Shown: one piece after another, positions 1 through 6,041 of the stretch
Position numbering within the stretch: position 1 is the first letter of the stretch
Layout of the letters: the number at the start of each line of letters is the position of its first letter
Assembly: GCA_945928585.1 (NCBI GenBank)
Contig: CAMENQ010000057.1
Span: forward strand, 1 to 10,398
Direction of reading: 5' to 3'
DNA from: an uncultured Roseburia sp.
GTDB lineage: Bacteria > Bacillota > Clostridia > Lachnospirales > Lachnospiraceae
Length of the DNA: 10,398 nucleotides
The notes under the pieces: model-generated
The model's database searches: none
What the model saw: only the letters and a program-made list of their open reading frames with translations
What the model was told of the DNA's origin: nothing
Position numbers and translations under genes: made by a program

Positions 1-390
1 GGAAAAATAAATGTAAGCGACATACCTGAACTGTGGAATGAAAAAATGAAGGAGTATCTTGGCATAGAGCCGCCTGATATGGCATCAGGACTTTTGCAGG
101 ATTCCCATTGGAGCGGAGGTGCTTTCGGATACTTCCCATCATATCTTTTAGGCTCAGTTTATGATGGTATGCTTCTTGAAAAAATAGAGCAGGAGCTTGG
201 AGATGTGGACAGGCTTTTATCAGAGGGCAGAGTAAAGGAAATAACAAAGTGGCTTAACACTCACATTCATAAAGACGGAACATCAGTAGTCCCAAAGGAG
301 CTTATAGAGAAAATATGTGGTAAAGAAATTACTGCAAAGCCGCTTATAAATTATTTTAAGAAAAAGTATAGTGAGATTTATGAACTTTAG
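1..390 (+). CDS. M32-family metallocarboxypeptidase, C-terminal part
   Basis: This is the 3' end of a gene that begins upstream of the window; 129 residues are visible, read in frame from base 1 to a TAG stop. M32 enzymes are cytosolic, metal-dependent carboxypeptidases of about 500 residues that remove C-terminal amino acids from peptides. The visible part carries the family motif GXXQDXHW as GLLQDSHW (visible residues 30-37), followed directly by SGGAFGYFPSYLLG, which is the characteristic C-terminal signature. The HEXXH zinc-binding motif lies in the missing N-terminal part, so catalytic competence cannot be judged. The protein ends with a basic, helical tail (YFKKKYSEIYEL), normal for the family. 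There is no clear intrinsic terminator after it. The next gene, trpD, is functionally unrelated and has its own promoter, so the two are probably separate transcription units. Confidence 0.9.
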   Translation, partial: GKINVSDIPELWNEKMKEYLGIEPPDMASGLLQDSHWSGGAFGYFPSYLLGSVYDGMLLEKIEQELGDVDRLLSEGRVKEITKWLNTHIHKDGTSVVPKELIEKICGKEITAKPLINYFKKKYSEIYEL

Positions 391-436
391 TGAAAATTCC
401 GGAATCTGAGGTATAAATCTAAATATATAAAAACAC

Positions 437-466
437 TTGAAACTCCCACTGAAAAAGGAGTATACT
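437..466 (+). promoter_or_regulatory. Sigma-A-type promoter of trpD
   Basis: TTGAAA (437-442) and TATACT (461-466) are separated by 18 bp; each hexamer matches the vegetative consensus at five of six positions. The predicted start is around 472-474, giving a leader of about 50 nt before the trpD ATG. The spacer holds an inverted repeat, ACTCC (442-446) and GGAGT (457-461), which overlaps the edges of both hexamers and could be a small operator. That role is inference. Confidence 0.6.
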
Positions 467-471
467 GTCTC

Positions 472-505
472 CGTAGGACGTAAATGATGTGTCCGAGTAG
501 TTACG
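472..505 (+). other. Possible stem-loop in the trpD 5' leader
   Basis: GGACGT (476-481) can pair with GTGTCC (489-494) around a 7-nt loop, using four Watson-Crick and two G-U pairs. CGTA (472-475) can extend the stem with TACG (502-505) across an internal loop. The fold ends just before the GAAAGGA ribosome binding site. No T-box motif, Trp-rich leader peptide or terminator U-run is visible, so no specific attenuation mechanism can be assigned. Confidence 0.25.
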
Positions 506-520
506 AAAGGAAATAAAAAT

Positions 521-1528
521 ATGATAAAGGAAGCAATCGCAAAAGTAGTAAAAAGAGAAAATCTTGACAATGAAACAATGACCGCCGTAATGAATGAAAT
601 TATGGGTGGTGAGGCTACAGATGCACAGAAAGCATCATTTCTTACGGCACTTGCCATGAAGGGTGAGACTATAGACGAGATAACTACAGCAGCCAGAGTA
701 ATGAGATCACACTGTGAAAAATTCTTAAACGATATGGATGTACTTGAAATAGTAGGTACAGGCGGAGACGGTTCAAATACATTTAATATATCTACATTAG
801 CATCCATAGTTGTTTCATCACTTGGCGTGCCTGTTGCAAAGCATGGAAACAGAGCAGCATCAAGCAAGTGCGGTACGGCAGACTGTCTTGAGGCATTAGG
901 AGTAAAGATAGATTTAGCCCCGGCAGAAAGCGCCCAGATACTTAAGGAGCTTAATATGTGTTTCCTTTTTGCACAGAAATACCATACGGCTATGAGATTT
1001 GTAGGTGGAGTAAGAAAGGAAATGGGTATACGTACCATGTTCAATATTCTTGGCCCTTTATCAAATCCTGCCGGAGCAAGCATGCAGCTCCTTGGCGTAT
1101 ACAGTGAGGATTTAGTCGACCCCCTTGCAAGAGTACTTTCAAATCTTGGTGTAAAAAGTGCCATGGCAGTATACGGTCAGGACTGTATAGATGAAATTTC
1201 CATGAGTGCACCGACTACAGTATGTGAGGTCAGAAACGGAGAGTTTTTATCATACGTTATTACACCTGAGCAGTTTGGTTTAAAGAGATGCAATAAAGAG
1301 GACTTAGTAGGAGGAACTCCTTCTGAAAACGCAAAAATTGCAAGGGATATTTTAAGCGGCACAGAGGGACCAAAGACAGATGCAGTCCTTATAAATGCAG
1401 GTGCAGCACTTCACATAGCAAAGGGTGTTTCCATAGAGGAAGGCATATCTATGGCAAGAGAAGCCATAAAGAGTGGAAAGGCTATGGAGCAGTTGGACAA
1501 CTTTATAAAAGCAACAAATAAAAATTAG
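521..1528 (+). CDS. trpD: Anthranilate phosphoribosyltransferase
   Basis: TrpD transfers the phosphoribosyl group of PRPP to anthranilate, the second dedicated step of tryptophan synthesis, in the cytoplasm. At 335 residues it has the normal family length. Visible signatures are the PRPP-binding loop GTGGDG (79-84), NIST (89-92), [12 protein letters not shown] (107-118), the anthranilate-site arginine in VRKEMGIRT (R165), the [12 protein letters not shown] block (174-185), and the metal-binding acidic pair D224-E225 in the segment CIDEIS. The ATG follows an AAAGGA ribosome binding site at good spacing. The gene stands alone: no other trp gene lies on either side, and it has its own promoter. 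This suggests that the remaining trp genes are elsewhere or that the gene was relocated. A distant TrpD2-type paralogue is unlikely because all anthranilate-enzyme motifs are intact. The stop codon lies six bases before a large fold-back repeat. Confidence 0.95.
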   Translation: MIKEAIAKVVKRENLDNETMTAVMNEIMGGEATDAQKASFLTALAMKGETIDEITTAARVMRSHCEKFLNDMDVLEIVGTGGDGSNTFNISTLASIVVSSLGVPVAKHGNRAASSKCGTADCLEALGVKIDLAPAESAQILKELNMCFLFAQKYHTAMRFVGGVRKEMGIRTMFNILGPLSNPAGASMQLLGVYSEDLVDPLARVLSNLGVKSAMAVYGQDCIDEISMSAPTTVCEVRNGEFLSYVITPEQFGLKRCNKEDLVGGTPSENAKIARDILSGTEGPKTDAVLINAGAALHIAKGVSIEEGISMAREAIKSGKAMEQLDNFIKATNKN

Positions 1529-1533
1529 AGGAT

Positions 1534-1889
1534 GTCCCACTAAAAAAATATCCTCAGCGACACTGGGGCTGTCGTACTAAGAAAATTTATACAGTACCCG
1601 GGTGCCCTATGGATATATGATAATTTTAACGCATCGGAGACTGTAAGTAATTTTATCAATATAATATAGCTATGCACTAAGCTACGGTCAAAACTCGGAA
1701 CAGGCTAAAAAGAAGCCTGTCCCTCAAACAGTTGACCTACGCTAAGTGCATAGCTATATTATATTGATAAATTACTAACAGCTCCTCCAGCGTTAGAATT
1801 ATTATATATCCATAGGGCACCCGGGTGCTGTATAAAATCTTCTTAGTACGACAGCCCCAGTGTCACTGAGGAAGTTTTTTTAGTGGGAC
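1534..1889. repeat. 356-bp fold-back inverted repeat, MITE-like, non-coding
   Basis: The whole stretch can fold back on itself. The ends are perfect 15-bp inverted copies, GTCCCACTAAAAAAA at 1534-1548 against its complement at 1875-1889. Inside are perfect arm pairs of 25 bp (1559-1583 with 1840-1864), 23 bp (1596-1618 with 1804-1826) and 27 bp (1652-1678 with 1745-1771), then GGTCAA (1686-1691) with TTGACC (1732-1737). The arms meet at ACAGGCT (1700-1706) and AGCCTGT (1714-1720) around the loop AAAAAGA. Mismatches and one-base indels interrupt the arms, so this is an aged or constrained palindrome rather than a fresh duplication. No reading frame or transposase is present, and I find no convincing flanking target duplication. 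It could be a non-autonomous element with very long terminal repeats, a giant terminator, or a structured RNA. I do not recognise the family. Confidence 0.9.
1551..1881 (+). terminator. Possible intrinsic terminator formed by the fold-back repeat
   Basis: On the + strand the long stem that closes at 1551-1557/1866-1872 is followed by AAG and then seven T residues (1875-1881), the geometry of a rho-independent terminator for trpD. The mirror image, seven A residues at 1542-1548, gives the same arrangement on the - strand. A second T run (1892-1896) follows the outer end. The stem is far longer than a normal terminator, so this may be a by-product of the repeat's structure. Confidence 0.35.
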
Positions 1890-1906
1890 AATTTTTAAAC
1901 TAACAG

Positions 1907-1935
1907 GTATAAAGTATGCCTATGCCCAATATAAT
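1907..1935 (+). promoter_or_regulatory. Candidate sigma-E-like promoter of the spoIIIA operon
   Basis: In Bacillus and Clostridia spoIIIA is transcribed in the mother cell by sigma-E. Here GTATAAA (1907-1913) and AATATAAT (1928-1935) are 14 bp apart, the usual sigma-E spacing. The -10 matches CATACA-T at about six of eight positions, but the -35 is weak. A perfect TATAAT lies within the -10, yet there is no sigma-A -35 at 17 bp and no TG extension. The predicted start near 1942 leaves the GGGAGGA ribosome binding site (1944-1950) intact. Confidence 0.4.
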
Positions 1936-1959
1936 TAAGCAAAGGGAGGACAGGTTATA

Positions 1960-2859
1960 ATGATAGACAGACAGGTGCTTTCTGTACTTCCCTTAAAAGT
2001 CAGGGAGGTGGTAGAAAGAGAATTAGGTTCGACTGCGAAAGAAAATAATTTATCAGCTGAAATTGTAGAGGAAATAAGGCTCAGGGCAGGCAGACAGGTT
2101 TTGCTTGTGACAGGAAAGGGGGAAATCTATCTTCATGTGACAGTGGATGAAATGATGATAAGGGAAGCCTTGGAATACATATCAGGCTATTCACTGTATG
2201 CATATGAAGAACAGCTTAGAGAAGGGTTTATAACCATACGGGGAGGCCACAGGGTTGGTATAGCAGGAAAGGTAGTAATGGAGCAGGGGAGAGTAAAAAC
2301 CATAAAGAATATTTCTTCGGTAAATATCCGTATAAGTCATCAGATAATAGGCTGCAGTGACAAAATTATGGAGTATCTTAAAGGGAATATTCTTATAGTA
2401 TCACCTCCACGTATGGGAAAAACCACACTGCTTAGGGATATATTACGAAATCTAGGAAATATGGAAAACCAGAATATTGCCATAGCAGATGAGAGAAGCG
2501 AGATAGCAGCCTGTTACAATGGAATTCCGCAAAATGATATAGGAGAAAGATGTGATGTTTTAGATTGTTGTCCAAAGGATATCGGGATGATGATATTATT
2601 AAGGACAATGTCACCTACGTACATAGCTGTAGATGAACTGGTAACAGCGCAGGATGTGGACAGCGTACTTAAAATAGTTGGAGCAGGCACATTTGTTGCA
2701 GCTACCATACATGGGGAAAGCGTAGGAGAGGTGAGAGAGCGGAAAGGAATATGTGAGCTGTTTGAAAGAAAAATATTTGATACATATATAGAATTATCAA
2801 AGACAAGCATAAGCATTTTTAACAGCAATATGGAAAAAATATATGAAGGGATAGTGTAA
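1960..2859 (+). CDS. spoIIIAA: Stage III sporulation protein AA, secretion-type ATPase
   Basis: SpoIIIAA is the cytoplasmic ATPase of the mother-cell SpoIIIA complex and belongs to the type II/IV secretion ATPase superfamily; it is thought to power or assemble the channel to the forespore. The protein has 299 residues, near the family norm. An N-terminal domain (about 1-130) carries conserved EIRLRAGR (38-45) and the GHRVGIAG block (96-103). The ATPase core has a Walker A segment SPPRMGKTT (148-156), the ADERSEIA block (176-183), a Walker B segment YIAVDEL with D225-E226, and the ATIHG motif (248-252). The first Walker A position is Ser rather than Gly, which I believe occurs in clostridial homologues. 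The ATG follows GGGAGGA with 9-nt spacing. It is the first gene of the operon; spoIIIAB starts eight bases after its stop. Confidence 0.96.
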   Translation: MIDRQVLSVLPLKVREVVERELGSTAKENNLSAEIVEEIRLRAGRQVLLVTGKGEIYLHVTVDEMMIREALEYISGYSLYAYEEQLREGFITIRGGHRVGIAGKVVMEQGRVKTIKNISSVNIRISHQIIGCSDKIMEYLKGNILIVSPPRMGKTTLLRDILRNLGNMENQNIAIADERSEIAACYNGIPQNDIGERCDVLDCCPKDIGMMILLRTMSPTYIAVDELVTAQDVDSVLKIVGAGTFVAATIHGESVGEVRERKGICELFERKIFDTYIELSKTSISIFNSNMEKIYEGIV

Positions 2860-2867
2860 AAGCATAT

Positions 2868-3392
2868 ATGTCATACATAAAAATATTGCTTATTTTTTTA
2901 GTAATTGCCATAGGGGCAGTAACAGGAATAAGTAAGGGAAACAGATTAAAAAAACAGTATAAGGAGCTTTTATATCTTAAAAAGACAGCAATATTAATAC
3001 GCGGAGAGATAAGATATAACTGCGGTGCTGCCGGAGAGGTTTTTTTTAATGTGTCAAAGAGAGTTAAAGAGCCATACAAAGGTGCATTTATGTCCCTTTC
3101 AGATGAACTGGAAAATCATAAGGGTGAAGAATTTTCAGAAATATGGAACAGAAATGTAATACAGCCTTTATTAAAGATGGAATTAAATATTCAGGACATT
3201 GAACGCTTTAAAGAGCTTGGCGAAAACATAGGTTATCTTGACATACAGATGCAGTTAAATTATCTTGATTTTTACATAGAGAAATTAAACGAAAGAATAG
3301 ATGAGGTTAAGACGGGCCTTGATGGAAATGTGAAGCTTTGCAGAACACTTGGCATAATGGGAGGACTGCTGGCAGCAATATTTATCATATGA
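2868..3392 (+). CDS. spoIIIAB: Stage III sporulation protein AB
   Basis: SpoIIIAB is a small mother-cell membrane protein of the SpoIIIA channel; its soluble part resembles the type II secretion protein GspF, and it is thought to work with the ATPase SpoIIIAA. The 174-residue product has the usual layout: an N-terminal hydrophobic segment (about 4-20), a basic patch (GNRLKKQYKEL), a helical domain containing the hallmark FKELGENIGYLDIQMQ (114-129), and a C-terminal hydrophobic segment (about 160-174) that ends at the stop. The start lies eight bases after the spoIIIAA stop and lacks a strong Shine-Dalgarno sequence at normal spacing, so translational coupling to spoIIIAA is likely. It is followed directly by spoIIIAC. 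Confidence 0.94.
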   Translation: MSYIKILLIFLVIAIGAVTGISKGNRLKKQYKELLYLKKTAILIRGEIRYNCGAAGEVFFNVSKRVKEPYKGAFMSLSDELENHKGEEFSEIWNRNVIQPLLKMELNIQDIERFKELGENIGYLDIQMQLNYLDFYIEKLNERIDEVKTGLDGNVKLCRTLGIMGGLLAAIFII

Positions 3393-3398
3393 AAGCAT

Positions 3399-3406
3399 GG
3401 AGAAGG
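3399..3406 (+). promoter_or_regulatory. Ribosome binding site that sets the spoIIIAC start
   Basis: GGAGAAGG lies eight bases before ATG 3415. The upstream in-frame ATG at 3397 overlaps this site and has no Shine-Dalgarno sequence of its own, so 3415 is preferred. Confidence 0.6.
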
Positions 3407-3414
3407 AAAAACAT

Positions 3415-3609
3415 ATGGATATAAGTTTGATTTTTAAAATTGCAGCAGTAGGTATACTTGTTTCTGTTGTAAATCAGGTATTGAAGCAGAGTGGCAGAGA
3501 GGAGCATGTATTTTTGGTAAATCTGGCAGGACTTATACTGGTGCTTTTTTGGATAGTTCCATACATATCAGAGCTTTTTGAAAGCATAAAAAGTCTTTTT
3601 GCACTATAA
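3415..3609 (+). CDS. spoIIIAC: Stage III sporulation protein AC
   Basis: SpoIIIAC is a tiny two-helix membrane protein of the SpoIIIA channel, predicted with SpoIIIAD to form part of the membrane platform beneath the rings. From the chosen ATG the product has 64 residues, close to the 68 of the B. subtilis protein. It shows a first hydrophobic segment (about 5-22, IFKIAAVGILVSVVNQVL), a charged turn (KQSGREEH), and a second hydrophobic segment (about 33-52) followed by a short amphipathic tail ending SLFAL. An upstream in-frame ATG at 3397 would add six charged residues (MEKEKH) but overlaps the ribosome binding site. A 77-bp gap separates it from spoIIIAD, longer than most gaps in this operon. 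Confidence 0.93.
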   Translation: MDISLIFKIAAVGILVSVVNQVLKQSGREEHVFLVNLAGLILVLFWIVPYISELFESIKSLFAL

Positions 3610-3675
3610 CAGTGAGTCTGTATAAATAATGCTTACAGATAAGAAACAGACCCTAAAGTGTGCAGGCAGAAAAAT

Positions 3676-3681
3676 GGAGGA
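3676..3681 (+). promoter_or_regulatory. Ribosome binding site that sets the spoIIIAD start
   Basis: GGAGGA lies five bases before ATG 3687. An upstream in-frame GTG at 3660 has no comparable site and would run straight through this one. Confidence 0.6.
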
Positions 3682-3686
3682 GAATA

Positions 3687-4070
3687 ATGAGCTTAGTAGG
3701 AATTATGATATTTGCTGTAGTGGCTTCGGTTCTGGCAGGACAGATAAAAGGTGTAAAAAGCGGTTTTGATACATATATTGCAGTGGCAGCATGTCTTGTT
3801 ATACTTGGATTTATATTGTCCAAGCTGACTGTTGTAGTAAATATTATAGAAAGGCTGCAGAGCTATATTTCCATAGACTGGACATATATGGAAATTTTGC
3901 TGAAAATAGTGGGAATATCATATATCACACAATTTTCTTCGGATATATGCAGAGAATGTGGGTACAATGCCATAGGAAGCCAGATACAGATATTTGGGAA
4001 AATATCTGTAATGCTGGTAAGTATGCCGGTTGTGCTTGCGCTTATAGAAACTATAGAATATCTGTTGTGA
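3687..4070 (+). CDS. spoIIIAD: Stage III sporulation protein AD
   Basis: SpoIIIAD is a polytopic membrane protein of the mother-cell SpoIIIA complex, related to SpoIIIAC. From ATG 3687 the product has 127 residues, against about 133 in B. subtilis. Hydrophobic segments are visible near 1-16 and 28-48, then the family hallmark EILLKIVGISYITQFSSDIC, and a final hydrophobic segment near the C-terminus (about 105-127). The conserved acidic and cysteine residues of SSDICRECG are present. An in-frame GTG at 3660 would add nine hydrophilic residues (MQAEKWRRI), but the strong ribosome binding site favours the shorter form. The gap to spoIIIAE is about 54 bp and holds nothing recognisable. Confidence 0.94.
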   Translation: MSLVGIMIFAVVASVLAGQIKGVKSGFDTYIAVAACLVILGFILSKLTVVVNIIERLQSYISIDWTYMEILLKIVGISYITQFSSDICRECGYNAIGSQIQIFGKISVMLVSMPVVLALIETIEYLL

Positions 4071-4124
4071 AATAAAACTAAAAATAGTATATAAGTAAAA
4101 CAGATGTAAGAAGAAGTGGGTGCC

Positions 4125-5279
4125 ATGTATAAAATATATAAGAAGATAATTGTTATATGTATTTTTGTTACAGAATTACTCTGTATACATATGGATACAT
4201 ATGGTTATGACGGGAATTATGAGGATTACGAAAAATATGAAAACGAATTGTCAGAATATGATTTTACTGATATTGATAAGGCACTTAATAGTGAAAATAT
4301 AGACTTTAAGGAACTGGTGTTAAAACTGGCACAGGGCAATTCGGATGGAGTGTTTTATGAGATTTTTACAATGATTGCACAGCAGCTTTTTGGAGACATT
4401 GCATATAACAAAGGTGTAATAATAAAAATAATATTTATAGCCATTATCTCATCATTATTTACAAATATGTCACTGATAATAAAAAAGTCGGAGATGTCGG
4501 AGACAGGCTTTTATGTAACATATATGCTTATGGTAACAATACTTACAGGAGGCTTTATTGTAATGTCGGATATAGTGAAAGATGCGGTATCCGGCATTAT
4601 TACATTTATGGATGCACTTGTTCCGGCATTTCTTTTATCAGTGGGAGTATCATCAGGAAGCATGAGTGCAGCAGGATTTTCCGGAATTATTCTTATGGCT
4701 GTCAGCATAATAGAAAAGCTTATATTAAGCTTTATTATTCCGGCCATAAACATATATGTAATAATAAGACTGGTAAATAATATTGTGGAAGAAGATTATT
4801 TCTCAAAACTGGCAGATGTAATAAAAACAGCAGTTGTATGGGCGTTAAAGGGAATGACCGGAGTACTTCTGGGAGCCAATATTATTCAAAGCATAATAAT
4901 GCCGTCTGTAGATGCAGCAGGTACAGGTGTAATTAACAAGATTATCAACATACTGCCGGGAGGAGAGGCAATAACAGGCATAGAGGGAATGGTAACATCA
5001 ACGGGCAATGTCATTAAAAATGCCATTGGAAGTGCAGGGCTTATAGTGCTTGTGGTTATATGCGTATTTCCAATGGTGAAAATGCTTATTTACATAGGAG
5101 TATATAAGGTGACGGGAGCAATAGTACAGCCTATATCGGACAAGCGGCTTATAGAAAGCATAGATGCCGTTTCAGAAGGGGTTGGGATATTGTACAAGAT
5201 TACATTTACGGTGGCGTTTCTGCTGTTTTTAACGGTTGCCATAATATGCTTAAGTACAAACATAAAAGTTGGAGTGTAA
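4125..5279 (+). CDS. spoIIIAE: Stage III sporulation protein AE
   Basis: SpoIIIAE is the largest membrane protein of the SpoIIIA complex, with distant resemblance to polytopic secretion or transport membrane components. The 384-residue product begins with a basic stretch and hydrophobic core typical of a signal peptide (MYKIYKKIIVICIFVTELLC), followed by an acidic, Tyr-rich extracytoplasmic segment (about 27-52). Multiple membrane segments then follow: about 102-120, 131-152, 160-175, 185-225, and further ones to the C-terminus. The glycine-rich GANIIQSIIMPSVDAAGTG and NILPGGEAITG region is typical of the family. B. subtilis SpoIIIAE has about 399 residues, so length is normal. A GTG at 4116 in the same frame would add only three residues; neither start has a strong ribosome binding site, and ATG 4125 is preferred on codon grounds only. 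Confidence 0.94.
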   Translation: MYKIYKKIIVICIFVTELLCIHMDTYGYDGNYEDYEKYENELSEYDFTDIDKALNSENIDFKELVLKLAQGNSDGVFYEIFTMIAQQLFGDIAYNKGVIIKIIFIAIISSLFTNMSLIIKKSEMSETGFYVTYMLMVTILTGGFIVMSDIVKDAVSGIITFMDALVPAFLLSVGVSSGSMSAAGFSGIILMAVSIIEKLILSFIIPAINIYVIIRLVNNIVEEDYFSKLADVIKTAVVWALKGMTGVLLGANIIQSIIMPSVDAAGTGVINKIINILPGGEAITGIEGMVTSTGNVIKNAIGSAGLIVLVVICVFPMVKMLIYIGVYKVTGAIVQPISDKRLIESIDAVSEGVGILYKITFTVAFLLFLTVAIICLSTNIKVGV

Positions 5280-5334
5280 GGTTGTATTTAAACGAGGATG
5301 AAATATTGGGAATTAAGAAAAATAGGAGGAGAAG

Positions 5335-5976
5335 ATGCTGGAGTATATTGAGAGGATCACAGTTTTTATTATTGCGGAGGGGATTATTTTACGGCTTACG
5401 ACTAATGAGGATTATAAGAAGATGATAAAAATATGCAGTGGAATGATTTTAACTATTATTGTTTTAAGTCCATTGGATAAGGTGTTTGGTTTTACGGAAA
5501 CAGTAACGGATTTTTTACAGGAAATAACGGGAGAAAACAGACTGGAGGAGGCTAAGGAGGTCTTCAGTCAGTCAGATGAGAAAAATATAGAATCACTTCG
5601 CAGAGAGTATGAAGATGTTTTGGCGGAGGGGATTAGAGGTGTTGCTGGTGAATACGGATATGAGGTAATTGATGTAAATGTGATTTTTGAGGAGAGCAGG
5701 CCGGATTATATTGGAAGTGTTTCGGTGTATCTTGCTGATGCTACAGATGAAGGAGATGTTTCAGGCAATGGAGCGGACACAGATAATGAAAGTTGTATAG
5801 ATGACAACATTAAGGCTGTGGAAATGGTGGAGCCGGTCAGAATTGATGAAGAAGGCGGAGAGAGCTTAGAAGTTTCTGATAAAAGAGAAATAGAACTGCC
5901 TGATGTGATTGCCATAAAAAACAGTATTGTAGATAAATATGGTATAGCTTATGAAAGAATATATATTTATAAGTAA
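5335..5976 (+). CDS. spoIIIAF: Stage III sporulation protein AF
   Basis: SpoIIIAF is a bitopic membrane protein of the SpoIIIA channel, with a soluble domain carrying a ring-building-type fold. The 213-residue product (about 206 in B. subtilis) has two N-terminal hydrophobic segments (about 7-19 and 34-48) with the typical YKKMIKICSGMILTIIVLSP between and through them, then a helical acidic region, a conserved beta-rich stretch (VAGEYGYEVIDVNVIF), a variable acidic linker (about 137-180), and a conserved end IVDKYGIAYERIYIYK. The ATG follows AGGAGGA four bases upstream. Codon choice in the first 125 codons differs from its neighbours: by hand count isoleucine is ATT 12, ATA 4, ATC 1, whereas spoIIIAE and spoIIIAG prefer ATA. 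The stop overlaps a small possible hairpin. Confidence 0.93.
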   Translation: MLEYIERITVFIIAEGIILRLTTNEDYKKMIKICSGMILTIIVLSPLDKVFGFTETVTDFLQEITGENRLEEAKEVFSQSDEKNIESLRREYEDVLAEGIRGVAGEYGYEVIDVNVIFEESRPDYIGSVSVYLADATDEGDVSGNGADTDNESCIDDNIKAVEMVEPVRIDEEGGESLEVSDKREIELPDVIAIKNSIVDKYGIAYERIYIYK

Positions 5977-6004
5977 ATGCAGATGAATATTCGAGATTTG
6001 CATT
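5976..6004 (+). other. Possible intercistronic hairpin between spoIIIAF and spoIIIAG
   Basis: AATGCAGAT (5976-5984) can pair with ATTTGCATT (5996-6004), nine pairs including one G-U, around an 11-nt loop. It begins on the last base of the spoIIIAF stop codon and has no U-run, so it is not a terminator. An mRNA-stability or processing role is possible but unproven. Confidence 0.3.
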
Positions 6005-6031
6005 GCTACGTCGCAAAAAAAGCTCAGGAAT

Positions 6032-6035
6032 GGAG
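6032..6035 (+). promoter_or_regulatory. Ribosome binding site that sets the spoIIIAG start
   Basis: GGAG lies six bases before ATG 6042. It overlaps the in-frame ATG at 6030, and neither that ATG nor the TTG at 6003 has a good site of its own. Confidence 0.5.
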
Positions 6036-6041
6036 AGTATA

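Noticed and set aside
391..436. Terminator after the M32 carboxypeptidase gene
   Set aside because: ATTCCGGAAT (396-405) is a palindrome without a loop and no T-run follows, so it does not form a terminator hairpin.
467..520. T-box or Trp-leader attenuator upstream of trpD
   Set aside because: The leader is only about 50 nt, with no T-box core sequence, no Trp-codon-rich leader peptide and no terminator.
283..1164. Long open frame of 293 codons on the minus strand across trpD
   Set aside because: It lies almost wholly opposite trpD, which has every family motif, and its predicted protein is a Ser/Phe/Ile-rich composition typical of antisense shadows. No ribosome binding site or recognisable domain was seen.
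1534..1889. Known IS family or CRISPR array as explanation of the repeat
   Set aside because: There is no transposase frame, no repeated spacers and no clear target duplication, and I could not tie the GTCCCAC ends to a specific IS family from memory.
3616..3651. Alternative small stems (TCTGTA with TACAGA, or GTCTGT with ACAGAC) in the spoIIIAC-spoIIIAD gap
   Set aside because: Six-base stems with 11- or 24-nt loops and no U-run are expected by chance in this sequence.
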